The notes beneath the pieces are model-generated. The model worked only from the letters and a program-made list of their open reading frames with translations, was not told where the DNA came from and made no database searches. The position numbers and the translations under genes were made by a program. A stretch of 60,421 nt of DNA from Spirulina sp. CS-785/01 (GTDB lineage Bacteria; Cyanobacteriota; Cyanobacteriia; Cyanobacteriales; Spirulinaceae), in contig NZ_JAQMSD010000120.1 of the NCBI RefSeq assembly GCF_028330525.1, positions 1 through 60,421 of the forward strand. Reading direction: 5' to 3'. Positions 46,257 to 56,015 of the stretch are shown piece after piece (the stretch's first letter is position 1; every line of letters begins with the position of its first letter).

Positions 46257-48155
46257 ATGCAACCCCCCCTGACACCAAACACGATTTTAAATCAACGGTA
46301 TCGCCTGATCCGCCTCTTGGGACAAGGGGGATTTGGACGAACTTACTTGGCGGTGGATCAAGCTCGCTTCCAAGAGCATTGTGTGTTGAAAGAGCTTGTC
46401 CCCTATGATGATTCGCCCTTTGCTTTGGAAAAATCCAAGGAACTGTTTCAACGGGAGGCGGCGGTTTTGTACCAAATTAACCATCCCCAAGTCCCCCAAT
46501 TTCAGGCGACGTTTGAGGCGGAGGGACGGTTGTTTATTGTCCAAGATTATATTGAGGGGAAGTCACTCCGGGAACATTTGCAAGAGCGTATGGTGAAGGG
46601 AGAAACCTTTGAGGAAGGGGAGGTGCGAGGGATTGTTGAGCAGTTGTTACCCTTGTTGAGTCATCTCCATAACCGCAATGTAATTCATCGGGATATTTCA
46701 CCGAGTAATGTGATGTTGCGGGAGTCGGATGGGTTGCCTGTGTTGATTGATTTTGGGGTGGTGAAGGAGTTGGCCACCCGTATTCAGTCCCCGACGGGAG
46801 AGGGGGGTACGATTGTGGGTAAGGTGGGGTATGCTCCTAGTGAGCAAATTCAAACGGGGAATGCTTATCCCAGTAGTGATTTGTATAGTTTAGCGGTGAC
46901 GGCCTTGGTGTTGTTGACGGGACAAGACCCCCAAGCGTTGTTTGATGAGGATCAGTTAGGGTGGGATTGGTCGGAGTGGGTGACGTTGAGTGAGGAGTTT
47001 GCTGAGGTTTTAGAGCGAATGTTGAGTTATCGACCGGGCGATCGCTTTTCTTCAGCAGAACAGGCGTTAAAAGCCCTACAAACCCCTCCTGCACCGCCCC
47101 AACAGCCTCAACCCTCCCCAGGTCAAGAGATGTCCCAAATGGCGACGATGGCGGTGGGACGGCGGCCAGATGCTCCCTCCCCACGACCTAATCCTCAATC
47201 CCAAAATCGCAGTCCTGTGATTCCTTTTCAACCCCCGACCGAGGAGGAGAATGTGTTGTTAAAGGTGGTGGGGTTAACGCTGTTGGTCAGTGTGTTAGCG
47301 GGGTTGGGGACTTGGGCCCTGGTGAGTTTTTTATTGCGCGATCGCGTTACCACTCAAAACCCTCCCTCTCCTTCTCCCACCCCCAGAGAAACGGTGACGT
47401 TTTCCCCGTCTCCCTCCCCTAGTCCCTCTCCCTCTCCCTCCCCCTCTCCCTCCCCCCAATTCTCGGAAAAACGCATTCAACTGGCCCCAGATGAACCGTT
47501 TGCAGAACAAGGTGAGTTATCCCCCAATGAGACTCAGCGTTATTTTTTCAATGCTGAACAAGGACAGACTTTAAATATTATTCTCGATAGCAATGGGACG
47601 GAATTCACCCTCCGTAACCCCAATGACCAAGAAATTGTCCAAGGGGTACAAACTTGGATGGGAACAGTCCCCCAAAATGGTAATTATACGGTGGAGGTTC
47701 GCTCTATATCGGGAACAGACAACGAAAGGATAGCCTATGATTTGCGCTTGTCTCTAACCCCAGACATTGACCCCTCTCCCAGTCCGTCTCCCTCTCCCAG
47801 TCCGTCTCCCACTCCATCTCCTAGTCCCAGTCCCACTGCAACAGAAACCAGCTATAATATTGAACCCTTAAGAGTGACTCCTAATGTAGAAATGCGGGAT
47901 ATTGGGGGTCATACTTCCTCAGATGTGACCCAACGATATTTGCTGTATTTAGAAAAAGGACAAGTGCTGAGTGTAGTCGTTTTATCGGGACGAGTTTCCT
48001 TAAACCTCCGGTATCCCAACGGGCAAACCGTCGGGAGAGCAAATAATGTACTGTCGTGGCAGGGAAAAGCACCGCGATCGGGAGATTATAAAATTGATGT
48101 AGTTTCGAGAGAAGATACTGATTTTAGTCTGCGTTTGGGAGTGAAAGAACAGTGA
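46257..48155 (+). CDS. Membrane-anchored Ser/Thr protein kinase with PPC-like domains
   Basis: The 632-residue kinase has the glycine loop LGQGGFGRTY (21-30), Lys45, HRD at 144-146 (IHRDISPSN) and DFG at 165-167. A proline-rich linker leads to one membrane helix (about 335-360). The outer part has two beta-sandwich, PPC-like domains separated by (PS)n tracts that are also (TCCCCC)n-like DNA repeats. It is a typical cyanobacterial PKN2/Hanks-type kinase. ATG 46257 is chosen over a GTG at 46206. Its TGA overlaps the bioD start. Confidence 0.9.
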   Translation: MQPPLTPNTILNQRYRLIRLLGQGGFGRTYLAVDQARFQEHCVLKELVPYDDSPFALEKSKELFQREAAVLYQINHPQVPQFQATFEAEGRLFIVQDYIEGKSLREHLQERMVKGETFEEGEVRGIVEQLLPLLSHLHNRNVIHRDISPSNVMLRESDGLPVLIDFGVVKELATRIQSPTGEGGTIVGKVGYAPSEQIQTGNAYPSSDLYSLAVTALVLLTGQDPQALFDEDQLGWDWSEWVTLSEEFAEVLERMLSYRPGDRFSSAEQALKALQTPPAPPQQPQPSPGQEMSQMATMAVGRRPDAPSPRPNPQSQNRSPVIPFQPPTEEENVLLKVVGLTLLVSVLAGLGTWALVSFLLRDRVTTQNPPSPSPTPRETVTFSPSPSPSPSPSPSPSPSPQFSEKRIQLAPDEPFAEQGELSPNETQRYFFNAEQGQTLNIILDSNGTEFTLRNPNDQEIVQGVQTWMGTVPQNGNYTVEVRSISGTDNERIAYDLRLSLTPDIDPSPSPSPSPSPSPTPSPSPSPTATETSYNIEPLRVTPNVEMRDIGGHTSSDVTQRYLLYLEKGQVLSVVVLSGRVSLNLRYPNGQTVGRANNVLSWQGKAPRSGDYKIDVVSREDTDFSLRLGVKEQ

Positions 48156-48826
48156 AACCCCTTTTAATTACAGGAACAGATACCGAAGTGGGTAAAACGG
48201 TACTCACCACTGCATTGGTGGCCTACTGGCAAACCTACAAAACCTTAGATCGGTTGGGGTTAATGAAATTATTACAAACGGGAGAGGGCGATCGCGAGTT
48301 ATATCAAGACCTATTTACCCTCCCCCAACCCCCAGAAACCATCGCCCCCCTAGTTTTTAAAACTCCCGTAGCCCCTCCCATTGCGGCGGAACGAGAAGGG
48401 CAAACCATTGATTTAGCCCCCATCTGGCAAACCTATCAGTACCTCCAACAAGACCGAGATTTTGTCATTGTAGAAGCATTGGGGGGGTTAGGGTCTCCCG
48501 TCACTTGGGAGTTAACAGTGGCTGAAATTGGCGCAGCGTGGCAAATGCGGACGATTTTAGTAGTTCCGGTCAAGTTAGGAGCAATTTCTCAAGTAGTGGC
48601 GAATGTCGCATTAGCACGACAGATGAAATTAGAAATTGCCGGAATTGTTTTAAATTGTGTACAAGAGGTGACTGCCGAACAACAAGCGCAATGGACTCCG
48701 ATAGAGTTAATTGAGTCGTTAACCCAAGTCCAAGTCTTAGGCACAATGCCTTATCTCGCGGATACACGGGATATTGATAAATTAGCCCAAGTTGCTGCAA
48801 ATTTAACGTTAGAGTTGATGATGTGA
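48152..48826 (+). CDS. bioD: Dethiobiotin synthetase
   Basis: The 224-residue ATP-dependent enzyme forms the ureido ring of dethiobiotin. The P-loop GTDTEVGKTV and the segment VIVEALGGLGSPV are recognisable; the GTG start overlaps the kinase stop by four bases (GTGA), implying coupled translation. No other biotin gene is in the window. Confidence 0.9.
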   Translation: MKPLLITGTDTEVGKTVLTTALVAYWQTYKTLDRLGLMKLLQTGEGDRELYQDLFTLPQPPETIAPLVFKTPVAPPIAAEREGQTIDLAPIWQTYQYLQQDRDFVIVEALGGLGSPVTWELTVAEIGAAWQMRTILVVPVKLGAISQVVANVALARQMKLEIAGIVLNCVQEVTAEQQAQWTPIELIESLTQVQVLGTMPYLADTRDIDKLAQVAANLTLELMM

Positions 48827-48840
48827 CGCTATATCACTCA

Positions 48841-49584
48841 TTACCCATTCCCCATCACCACTCCTGAAGTAGGCGTTTTAACTTGAGAGTTGACGGATAA
48901 ATAGGCAACTTTAGCTGCGGCCTGTTCTGCGGCCTTTTTAGATTGACCAATGCCTGTTCCTAAATAGCGATCGCGCAACCAAACCTCTGCCGTAAAGCGT
49001 TCCGTCGGGTTATGATTATTCTCGGTTTCATAGACCCGATATTCCGGCCTAATTTTATACTGCCCTTGACTCCATTCCTGTAGCGCATCTTTATAATTAT
49101 AAAACGCCGGGTCTTGACGGACTTTTTTGGCGTGAGACAAGAGGACAGAATCTAGCCAACTGCGAACTAAATCCATAGAATGGGTACTGAGGTAGAGTGC
49201 GCCTAAAACCGCTTCAAAGGCATCTGCAAGGCGTGATTGTCGTCCATTGCGGTCAGTGACGGCCCCTCCTGCAACTTTTAAATAACGGTCGAGGCCATAA
49301 TTGTCTCCCAAAGCTGCTAAACTGCGATCGCTCACTAAAACAGACCGAATTGCAGTAAACTCCCCCACAGGAGCATTGGGATACGTCTCCAACAACACTT
49401 CCGAGGCCGCTAAACGAACCACCGCATCCCCCACAAACTCCAACTGCTCATAATTTTGCTTCCGGTCTGCACTAGAATGAGTGAGAGCTAGATCGAGGAG
49501 TCCCCAGTCCACCGGAGAATTAGCCGGGAGTCCTAGTTTCTCAATCAAAGATTTTAGTTCTTTTTGGCGTTTTTCTGTGGTCAT
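48841..49584 (-). CDS. rnc: Ribonuclease III
   Basis: The 247-residue double-strand-specific endoribonuclease processes rRNA and antisense duplexes. The nuclease signature LEFVGDAVVRLAASE and the downstream ADAFEAVLGALY supply the metal-binding acids. A dsRNA-binding domain covers about 160-235 (ALQEWSQGQYK...AKVAYLSV). Confidence 0.95.
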   Translation of the reverse strand: MTTEKRQKELKSLIEKLGLPANSPVDWGLLDLALTHSSADRKQNYEQLEFVGDAVVRLAASEVLLETYPNAPVGEFTAIRSVLVSDRSLAALGDNYGLDRYLKVAGGAVTDRNGRQSRLADAFEAVLGALYLSTHSMDLVRSWLDSVLLSHAKKVRQDPAFYNYKDALQEWSQGQYKIRPEYRVYETENNHNPTERFTAEVWLRDRYLGTGIGQSKKAAEQAAAKVAYLSVNSQVKTPTSGVVMGNG

Positions 49585-49866
49585 GGGTCATGGTTGGTCT
49601 TTTGCTATAGGCCATTTTGTCCTATCGGGGGAGAATTGTGATAATGGATGTTGAACCACAGAGATGGGGGAGATCAGTATTCGGGGATAGTATGCACCCC
49701 TGATTGTGAGATAATGCTTGTAGTTTGGGCATCTTGCCCACTATAATGCCAAGAACCAACAACGTGGAGAGTTGATAATAAAGGATTGGTTACTGTTCCT
49801 ATTCCCAGTTCCGGAGTTCCCTGTTCCCTTTTTCAGAAATAACCAACAACAAATAACAAAACAAAA

Positions 49867-51174
49867 ATGGTTGCTACAGATATTTCTCCGACAACTCGTG
49901 AAACTGCACAACAAACCAAGGCCGCAGCGCGACAATTAGCGGTATTATCAACAGAAGATCGCAATGCAGCATTAAATGTTATTGCCGATGCTTTAACCGC
50001 AGCGAGTGAAGACATTGTAGCCGCAAACCAAACCGACTGTGCAAACGCGGAACAAGACGGCATCTCCTCTGCATTATACGCCCGTCTCAAGTTAAGCGAA
50101 ACTAAATTAAAGGCCACTATTGCCGGAGTCCGAGATGTGGCTAATTTAGCCGATCCGGTGGGTCAAATGCAAATTCATCGGGAGTTAGATGAAGGGTTAG
50201 TCCTGAAACGGGTAACTTGTCCGTTAGGGGTGTTAGGCATTATTTTTGAGGCTAGACCGGAAGCTCTTATTCAGATTACCGCATTGGCGGTTAAATCGGG
50301 CAATGGGGTGATTCTTAAAGGGGGGAAAGAGGCCATCCAGTCTTGTCAAACTTTAACCCGTGTTATCCGTGACGCATTGAGTCAGACGAATATTAATCCT
50401 AATGTTGTGCAACTTTTAACGACCCGTGAGGAAATTCGGGAGTTATTAGCATTGGATGAGGAAGTGGATTTAATTATTCCCAGAGGGTCTAATTCTTTTG
50501 TACGCTATGTACAGGAAAATACGCGCATTCCGGTGTTAGGCCATGCGGATGGTATTTGTCATGTTTATGTGGATGCGGCGGCGGATTTAAAGCAAGCGGT
50601 GGATGTTACAGTGGATGCTAAGGTGCAATATCCTGCGGCCTGTAATGCGGTGGAGACGTTGTTGGTTCATCAACAGGTGGCTGGGGAATTTTTACCTCAA
50701 GTGGCGATCGCGTTACAGGAAAATGGGGTAGAATTGCGAGGGTGCGATCGCAGTTTAGAATTCCTCTCTATCCCCCAAGCAACCCCAGAAGACTGGTCAA
50801 CGGAGTACAGTGATCTGGTTCTCTCCATTCGGGTGGTAGAATCTCTAGAGGATGCCATTGGCCATATCAACACCTACGGATCGAAACATACCGACAGCAT
50901 TATTACTCAAAACCCCGATACAGCCCACAAATTCCTCAAAAGCGTGGATGCTGCGGGAGTGTTTCATAATTGTTCTACTCGCTTTTCAGACGGGTTTCGT
51001 TACGGGTTTGGGGCCGAAGTCGGAATTAGTACCCAACAAATGCCTCCCAGAGGCCCGGTAGGATTAGAAGGGTTAGTAACATATAAATATCAGTTAGTCG
51101 GAGATGGCCACATCGCAGCTACCTATTCCGGAGAAAATGCGAAACCGTTTACCCATAGAACAATTAACAATTAA
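49867..51174 (+). CDS. proA: Gamma-glutamyl phosphate reductase
   Basis: The 435-residue NADPH enzyme makes glutamate-5-semialdehyde for proline synthesis. [16 protein letters not shown], the catalytic Cys in [11 protein letters not shown], and [17 protein letters not shown] are present. The final codons (TINN, then stop) are read from a CAATTAA heptamer run that continues past the stop, so repeat DNA has set the extreme C-terminus. Confidence 0.95.
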   Translation: MVATDISPTTRETAQQTKAAARQLAVLSTEDRNAALNVIADALTAASEDIVAANQTDCANAEQDGISSALYARLKLSETKLKATIAGVRDVANLADPVGQMQIHRELDEGLVLKRVTCPLGVLGIIFEARPEALIQITALAVKSGNGVILKGGKEAIQSCQTLTRVIRDALSQTNINPNVVQLLTTREEIRELLALDEEVDLIIPRGSNSFVRYVQENTRIPVLGHADGICHVYVDAAADLKQAVDVTVDAKVQYPAACNAVETLLVHQQVAGEFLPQVAIALQENGVELRGCDRSLEFLSIPQATPEDWSTEYSDLVLSIRVVESLEDAIGHINTYGSKHTDSIITQNPDTAHKFLKSVDAAGVFHNCSTRFSDGFRYGFGAEVGISTQQMPPRGPVGLEGLVTYKYQLVGDGHIAATYSGENAKPFTHRTINN

Positions 51175-51188
51175 CAATTAACAATTGA
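51161..51188. repeat. Heptamer run (CAATTAA)n across the proA stop
   Basis: Nearly four copies of CAATTAA span the proA stop and the start region of folB. Confidence 0.85.
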
Positions 51189-51192
51189 TATT

Positions 51193-51600
51193 TTGAGCAA
51201 CAAACAACAACCGACAACCCACAACCAACAACCAACCCAAGATAAAATCCATGTTACTGGAATTCGGGGTTATGGGTATAGTGGGGATTTACCGGAAGAA
51301 CAGGTTTTGGGACAATGGTTTGAGGTGGATTTGATTTTGTTCTTGGACTTGACAAAAGCAGGAGAATGTGATAGTTTAGCCGCAACTTTTGATTATCGAA
51401 GCGCAATTACTATTACCCAAACCATCATTGAACAGCAAAAATATAGCCTCATTGAACGTTTGGCCACAGTAATTCTAGAGCAAATTTTAGCCTCTGATTC
51501 TCGTCTTGAACAAGTGCAAATTCGCCTCAGTAAACTAGCTGCACCAATCCCGAATTTTAGTGGCAAAATTACAGTAGAATTGAGTAGAATGCGATTATAA
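51193..51600 (+). CDS. folB: Dihydroneopterin aldolase
   Basis: The 135-residue enzyme of folate synthesis contains IHVTGIRGYGYSGDLPEE, GQWFEVDL and the YSLIERLA segment of the family. Family members normally start a few residues before IHVTGI; here the only initiation codon in frame is TTG 51193, giving 17 extra, Gln/Asn-rich residues encoded by CAACAA-type low-complexity DNA. The start is therefore uncertain. Confidence 0.88.
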   Translation: MSNKQQPTTHNQQPTQDKIHVTGIRGYGYSGDLPEEQVLGQWFEVDLILFLDLTKAGECDSLAATFDYRSAITITQTIIEQQKYSLIERLATVILEQILASDSRLEQVQIRLSKLAAPIPNFSGKITVELSRMRL

Positions 51601-51746
51601 AATGAGGAAAGGTTACTAATTTATTGTCAGTTTTTAAGCTCTAAAGAGCTGACTACGAACCTACGTAGGATGCGATTATAAAATGAGGAAAGGTTACTGA
51701 TTTATTGTCAGTTTTTAAGCTCTAAAGAGCTGACTACGAACCTATC
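51585..51746. repeat. 81-bp tandem duplication including the folB 3' end
   Basis: The 81-base unit starts in the last codons of folB and is repeated once from 51666. Each copy holds the hairpin AGCTCTAAAGAGCT. The rest of the 387-base gap (51747-51987) is AT-rich and has no other gene. Confidence 0.9.
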
Positions 51747-51987
51747 ATGATTTACCCGATTTGGTATTAGAAGTCAATTGCTGTATCTTTTCGATTTTTT
51801 GTTCCGTGTTTCCCTGCTCCCTTCTGGCTGAAATCTTAAATTGATCTTAATTACAAATGCGTATAAGCCATTACAGCATTTATTAAAGAGAGTAGGTAGA
51901 AATAAGACGACTTGAAAGAGTTTTCAATTGTTCTCAAGCACGAGGATAATTTTTTTGTATTAATGATTTCATCAAGGAGTGTCGCTG

Positions 51988-53235
51988 ATGACAATTACCT
52001 CCGATAATTCAACATTGAAAGTGTTAGGACTCCCCGCAGAGCAGGGAAGATGGCTACTCATTCCCCTCGGAATGACCATTTTACTCTGTTTGGGGACAGT
52101 TTACTCTTGGAGCATCTTTAGAAACCCCCTAGAAACACAACTGGGTTTGACTGCCACAGAAAGCCTGTTACCCTACACCGTAGCTCTTTTCTGTTACGCG
52201 CTACTGATGCCCATTGCCGGATTTTATATTCCTCGTGTTGGGACTCGTGTAATGACGGCCATTGGCGGAGTTGTGGTTGGTTTAGGCTACATTCTCTCCA
52301 ACTTTGCGGGGAATATTATGACCATGACCCTCTCCTATGGCATGATTGCAGGGATCGGAGTGGGTATTACTTATGGTGTGCCGATGGTGGTGGTTGCCCG
52401 TTGGTTTCCCGATAAAAAAGGGCTGACAGTGGGGTTAACCCTAGTGGGGTTTGGGTTATCTCCCTTAATTACTGCTCCCCTCGCTAAAAGTTTAATTGAT
52501 GCTTACGGAGTCCAATCCAGCTTATTCATTTTAGGAATTGCCTTTATCCTCATTATTCTGGCCATCGCCACCACGATGAAATTACCCCCTAAAGAATGGC
52601 AACCCTCCCAAAAGCGAACCACAACCACCGCAATTCCCGCCACAACCACCTATCCAACCAATTTGCTGAAAAGCCCCTCCTTTTACGGGTTGTGGATTTG
52701 TTATACCATCGGCACGTTTGTGGGATTGAGTGCCATTGGCATTTCTAGTCCAGTGGGTCAGGAAATTATCGAAATTGATCCCGGAGTAGCGGCGAGAAGT
52801 GTGGCGTTATTTGCCCTGTTTAATGGGGGGAGTCGTCCTTTGTTTGGCTGGCTAGCAGACCGCTTTAAACCTCGGTATGTGGTGATTGGAGCTTATACCT
52901 TGATTTTAATTGCTTGTATTTTGATGGTGAATGCAGGGGAAGGCCAAGTGGCGACCTACTTAATTGCTTTTGGTCTGTTTTGGTTTTGTTTAGGGGGCTG
53001 GTTGGCGATCGCACCCACGCTAACCCTACAATTGTTTAATCCTGAAGATTACGCCCAAAATTACGGGATTGTGTTTACGGCCTATGGGGTGGGGGCGTTA
53101 TTAGGAACGCTTGTGGCCGGACAAATGCGGGATTGGTTTGGGAGTTATACCTATGCGTTTTATCCTATGGCGGGATTGGCGATTATTGGTATTGTAGTGG
53201 CTAGTTTGATGCTGAAACGCGATCGCGCGGCGTAA
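51988..53235 (+). CDS. MFS transporter, oxalate/formate antiporter type
   Basis: The 415-residue protein has about twelve membrane helices. GTVYSWSIFRNPLE near the N-terminus and VPMVVVARWFPDKKGLTVG between helices 4 and 5 are characteristic of the OFA family, which exchanges small carboxylates. The ATG at 51988 has AAGGAG eight bases upstream. Substrate cannot be assigned. Confidence 0.88.
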   Translation: MTITSDNSTLKVLGLPAEQGRWLLIPLGMTILLCLGTVYSWSIFRNPLETQLGLTATESLLPYTVALFCYALLMPIAGFYIPRVGTRVMTAIGGVVVGLGYILSNFAGNIMTMTLSYGMIAGIGVGITYGVPMVVVARWFPDKKGLTVGLTLVGFGLSPLITAPLAKSLIDAYGVQSSLFILGIAFILIILAIATTMKLPPKEWQPSQKRTTTTAIPATTTYPTNLLKSPSFYGLWICYTIGTFVGLSAIGISSPVGQEIIEIDPGVAARSVALFALFNGGSRPLFGWLADRFKPRYVVIGAYTLILIACILMVNAGEGQVATYLIAFGLFWFCLGGWLAIAPTLTLQLFNPEDYAQNYGIVFTAYGVGALLGTLVAGQMRDWFGSYTYAFYPMAGLAIIGIVVASLMLKRDRAA

Positions 53236-53322
53236 AGCCCATCATCACCTCTAGGGTAGGCAGGTTTAGAGCATCCCTTAGCCTTGAGTAACCTGGCCCA
53301 CCCTACAGGAATCCAGTTGGAA

Positions 53323-53344
53323 TCCACGTTTTGAACAACGTGGA
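53323..53344. terminator. Hairpin between convergent genes
   Basis: TCCACGTT and AACGTGGA flank a 6-base loop, between the transporter (plus) and the DUF3386 gene (minus). It could serve either strand; no long U-run follows. Confidence 0.45.
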
Positions 53345-53354
53345 GAACTCAATC

Positions 53355-53999
53355 CTAAGACGATAATTCAATATTGGAGAACACAAACTCTTGGGTTTCT
53401 TCCCCTTTCTCCGTCTCCGTCTTCACAAAACGACGACTGAGAATAAAATAATCGCCCACCTTTTCGTAATCATCCTCAAACACGCTATGACCGCCCCGTT
53501 GTTCCCCGGTTTTGGGGTCGTGATAGACTGAATCATAACGATGGGATAAATAGCCCTCTCCCGTGTCGTGGGTGCTGAAAGTGTGAATGGTGACGACAAC
53601 CCCGTGAATGTGACGGTGAACCATGGACACCACATTATCTTTGACTTTATAGCGATCGCCTTCCGCTTTACCGCCCATAATAATCTCAACTTCCCCATTC
53701 TCATCCGTCTCCCCATAGGAAAACGTATTAGCCCCATGGGTTTGCTCAAAGTCCCGGCGGATGCGGTGAATGGCTACTTCCCAAAGTTGGTTTGCAATAG
53801 CTTTCTCGGCGGCTTCATCCTCAATTCCGGAGACTTCACCCTTTAACTCAGGAGTCACCTTTGCTTTCCCGGTGAACGTCTTGTCACCCGTCTTATAAGT
53901 AACATCTGCGGTATATCCCGGAAAACTGTGATCCCAAGTGTAGCGATTGTCATAAGCAGACCGAAAAAAGTCCCGTGCCGACGTTTGTGCAACAGTCAT
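53355..53999 (-). CDS. DUF3386 family protein
   Basis: The 214-residue soluble protein starts MTVAQTSARDFFRSAYDNRYTW and contains GYTADVTYK and FSYGETDENG. It matches the cyanobacterial DUF3386 family, whose function is unknown. No signal peptide. The fold looks like an extended beta sheet with few helices. Confidence 0.82.
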   Translation of the reverse strand: MTVAQTSARDFFRSAYDNRYTWDHSFPGYTADVTYKTGDKTFTGKAKVTPELKGEVSGIEDEAAEKAIANQLWEVAIHRIRRDFEQTHGANTFSYGETDENGEVEIIMGGKAEGDRYKVKDNVVSMVHRHIHGVVVTIHTFSTHDTGEGYLSHRYDSVYHDPKTGEQRGGHSVFEDDYEKVGDYFILSRRFVKTETEKGEETQEFVFSNIELSS

Positions 54000-54117
54000 A
54001 ATAATTTTTCCCTTATTAGTGTTTCAAGGTCTCTAGCTTACTATTTTGACGGGTTTTGAGTCATTCGTCATTATTTGGGTAATGGCTAATGGGTTATCCC
54101 CCATCTCCCCCATCTCC

Positions 54118-54178
54118 CGACTCCCAATTCCCGACTCCCAATTCCCGACTCCCCTATCAACTATCAACTATCAACTCC
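54118..54178. repeat. Tandem repeats (14-bp CCAATTCCCGACTC and heptamer TATCAAC)
   Basis: Two copies and a part of a 14-base unit (ACTCCCAATTCCCG), then three copies of CTATCAA, lie between the DUF3386 and radA genes, with no gene in the 289-base gap. Confidence 0.85.
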
Positions 54179-54288
54179 AAACACTCCCGATACTTCCAAG
54201 AAAACCTGACACTTTTTTCAGTAAATCCCACTGAACGAGAGAAAAATACGATTAAATGTAGGAAGACCTGCATATTGCCTCAATTGCT

Positions 54289-55848
54289 ATGCCGAAATCC
54301 CGCACGATTTATATCTGCAATGAATGTGGCTCGGATTCTCCCCAGTGGTTTGGGAAATGCCCCAGTTGTGGGACTTATGGCTCATTAGAAGAACAGGTGG
54401 TTCAATCAGGGGGGGTGAATAGTCGCACGGGATGGCAAGGGCAAAAACAACAGAATCAGAAAGCTGGCGGAAAGGCTGAACCTCGCGCCTCAAAACGCTT
54501 TTCAGAAATAGTCGAGGAAGCCCAACAGCGTTTTCCCTCTGGGTATGGGGAGTTAGACCGGGTGTTAGGGGGAGGGGTGGTCCCTGGGGCATTGGTGTTA
54601 ATTGGCGGTGATCCAGGGATTGGGAAATCGACTTTATTATTACAAACGGCGAACCAGTTGGCAAAACAACACCGGATGCTCTATGTGAGTGCGGAGGAGT
54701 CGGGACAACAGGTGAAGTTGCGGGCCGGACGCTTGGGGGTGGGGACGACTCCGGTTCAAGGGGCCAGTAATGGACAGTCTAATGGGAAGTCGAATTCTAA
54801 TGGCCATCATCCCTCCCCTCCAGAGCAACCAGAGGCTCTCGAATCCTTCTCCACCGATTCTAACCTCTATGTTTTGGCCGAGACGGATTTAGAGGAGATT
54901 TTACGGGAGTTGGAGTCCTTGAAACCCCATGCGGCGGTCATTGATAGTATTCAAACATTATATTTCGCTTCCTTGAGTTCGGCCCCCGGTTCGGTAGCCC
55001 AGGTGCGGGAATGTACCTCGGCCTTGATGCAGGTGGCCAAGCGAGAGAATATTACCCTGTTAATTGTGGGTCACGTGACTAAAGAGGGGGCGATCGCTGG
55101 GCCCCGTGTCCTAGAGCATTTAGTCGATACGGTATTATATTTTGAGGGCGATCGCTACGCCTCTCACCGTCTCCTCCGGTCCGTGAAAAACCGCTTCGGG
55201 GCTACCCACGAAATCGGCATTTTTGAGATGGTGGAACATGGTTTACGAGAAGTGGAAAACCCCTCTGAGTTATTCTTGGGCAATCGAGAAGACCCGGCCC
55301 CCGGTACGGCCACGGTGGTCGCTTGTGAAGGGACTCGTCCCATTGTGGTGGAGTTACAAGCCTTAGTCAGTCCCACCAGTTACACTTCCCCCCGTCGGTC
55401 CACCACGGGGGTTGATTATAGTCGTCTCCAGCAAATTTTAGCGGTTTTAGAAAAACGGGTGGGGATTCCCCTGTCTAAATTAGATGCCTATGTGGCCTCG
55501 GCAGGGGGGTTAGGGGTGAATGAACCTGCGGCTGATTTAGGGGTGGCCGTGGCCGTGGTGGCTAGTTTCCGCGATCGCATTGTGGATGCCCGGACTGTCT
55601 TAATTGGTGAGGTTGGGTTAGGGGGGCAAGTGCGTTTAGTGTCCCAAATGGAACTCCGGTTAAAAGAGGCGGCCAAACTGGGATTTAAACGGGCGATCGT
55701 TCCTAAAGGTCAAGCCTACGCGGATGATATTGGTATTGAAATTGTCGCTGTGGGCAAAGTGATTGATGCAATTATCGCTGCTATTCCCCCCCAACCCCGT
55801 TTCGGGAGTTTTGCTGAGGAGTCCAATGAGGAAGAATTGGAGAGTTGA
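54289..55848 (+). CDS. radA: DNA repair protein RadA (Sms)
   Basis: The 519-residue protein has a C4 zinc finger (Cys10, 13, 24, 27), a RecA-like ATPase with Walker A GGDPGIGKSTL (about 106-116), the RadA-specific KNRFGA and a C-terminal Lon-like domain (LDAYVASAGGLGVNEPA). It processes recombination intermediates. Between the ATPase strands is a Ser/Asn/Gly-rich insertion (about residues 150-180, SNGQSNGKSNSNGHH) that looks disordered. Confidence 0.96.
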   Translation: MPKSRTIYICNECGSDSPQWFGKCPSCGTYGSLEEQVVQSGGVNSRTGWQGQKQQNQKAGGKAEPRASKRFSEIVEEAQQRFPSGYGELDRVLGGGVVPGALVLIGGDPGIGKSTLLLQTANQLAKQHRMLYVSAEESGQQVKLRAGRLGVGTTPVQGASNGQSNGKSNSNGHHPSPPEQPEALESFSTDSNLYVLAETDLEEILRELESLKPHAAVIDSIQTLYFASLSSAPGSVAQVRECTSALMQVAKRENITLLIVGHVTKEGAIAGPRVLEHLVDTVLYFEGDRYASHRLLRSVKNRFGATHEIGIFEMVEHGLREVENPSELFLGNREDPAPGTATVVACEGTRPIVVELQALVSPTSYTSPRRSTTGVDYSRLQQILAVLEKRVGIPLSKLDAYVASAGGLGVNEPAADLGVAVAVVASFRDRIVDARTVLIGEVGLGGQVRLVSQMELRLKEAAKLGFKRAIVPKGQAYADDIGIEIVAVGKVIDAIIAAIPPQPRFGSFAEESNEEELES

Positions 55849-55881
55849 TTGGTAATTGGTAATTGGTAATTGGTAATTGGT
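55848..55881. repeat. Heptamer run (GGTAATT)n after radA
   Basis: Four copies of TTGGTAA follow the radA stop codon directly. Confidence 0.85.
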
Positions 55882-55971
55882 GAACCACCAAGACACAAAG
55901 GACACAAAGCAGCAAGTCTAGTTGAAACCCACAAAAAATAACAACCAACAACCAAGAACCAACAACAAATT

Positions 55972-56015
55972 ATTAATTGTTTATTGTTAATTGCTAATTG
56001 TTAATTGTTAATTGT
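55972..56015. repeat. Heptamer run (GTTAATT)n abutting the GH57 stop
   Basis: About five imperfect copies of TTGTTAA/TTGCTAA end at the stop codon of the minus-strand GH57 gene. Confidence 0.8.
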
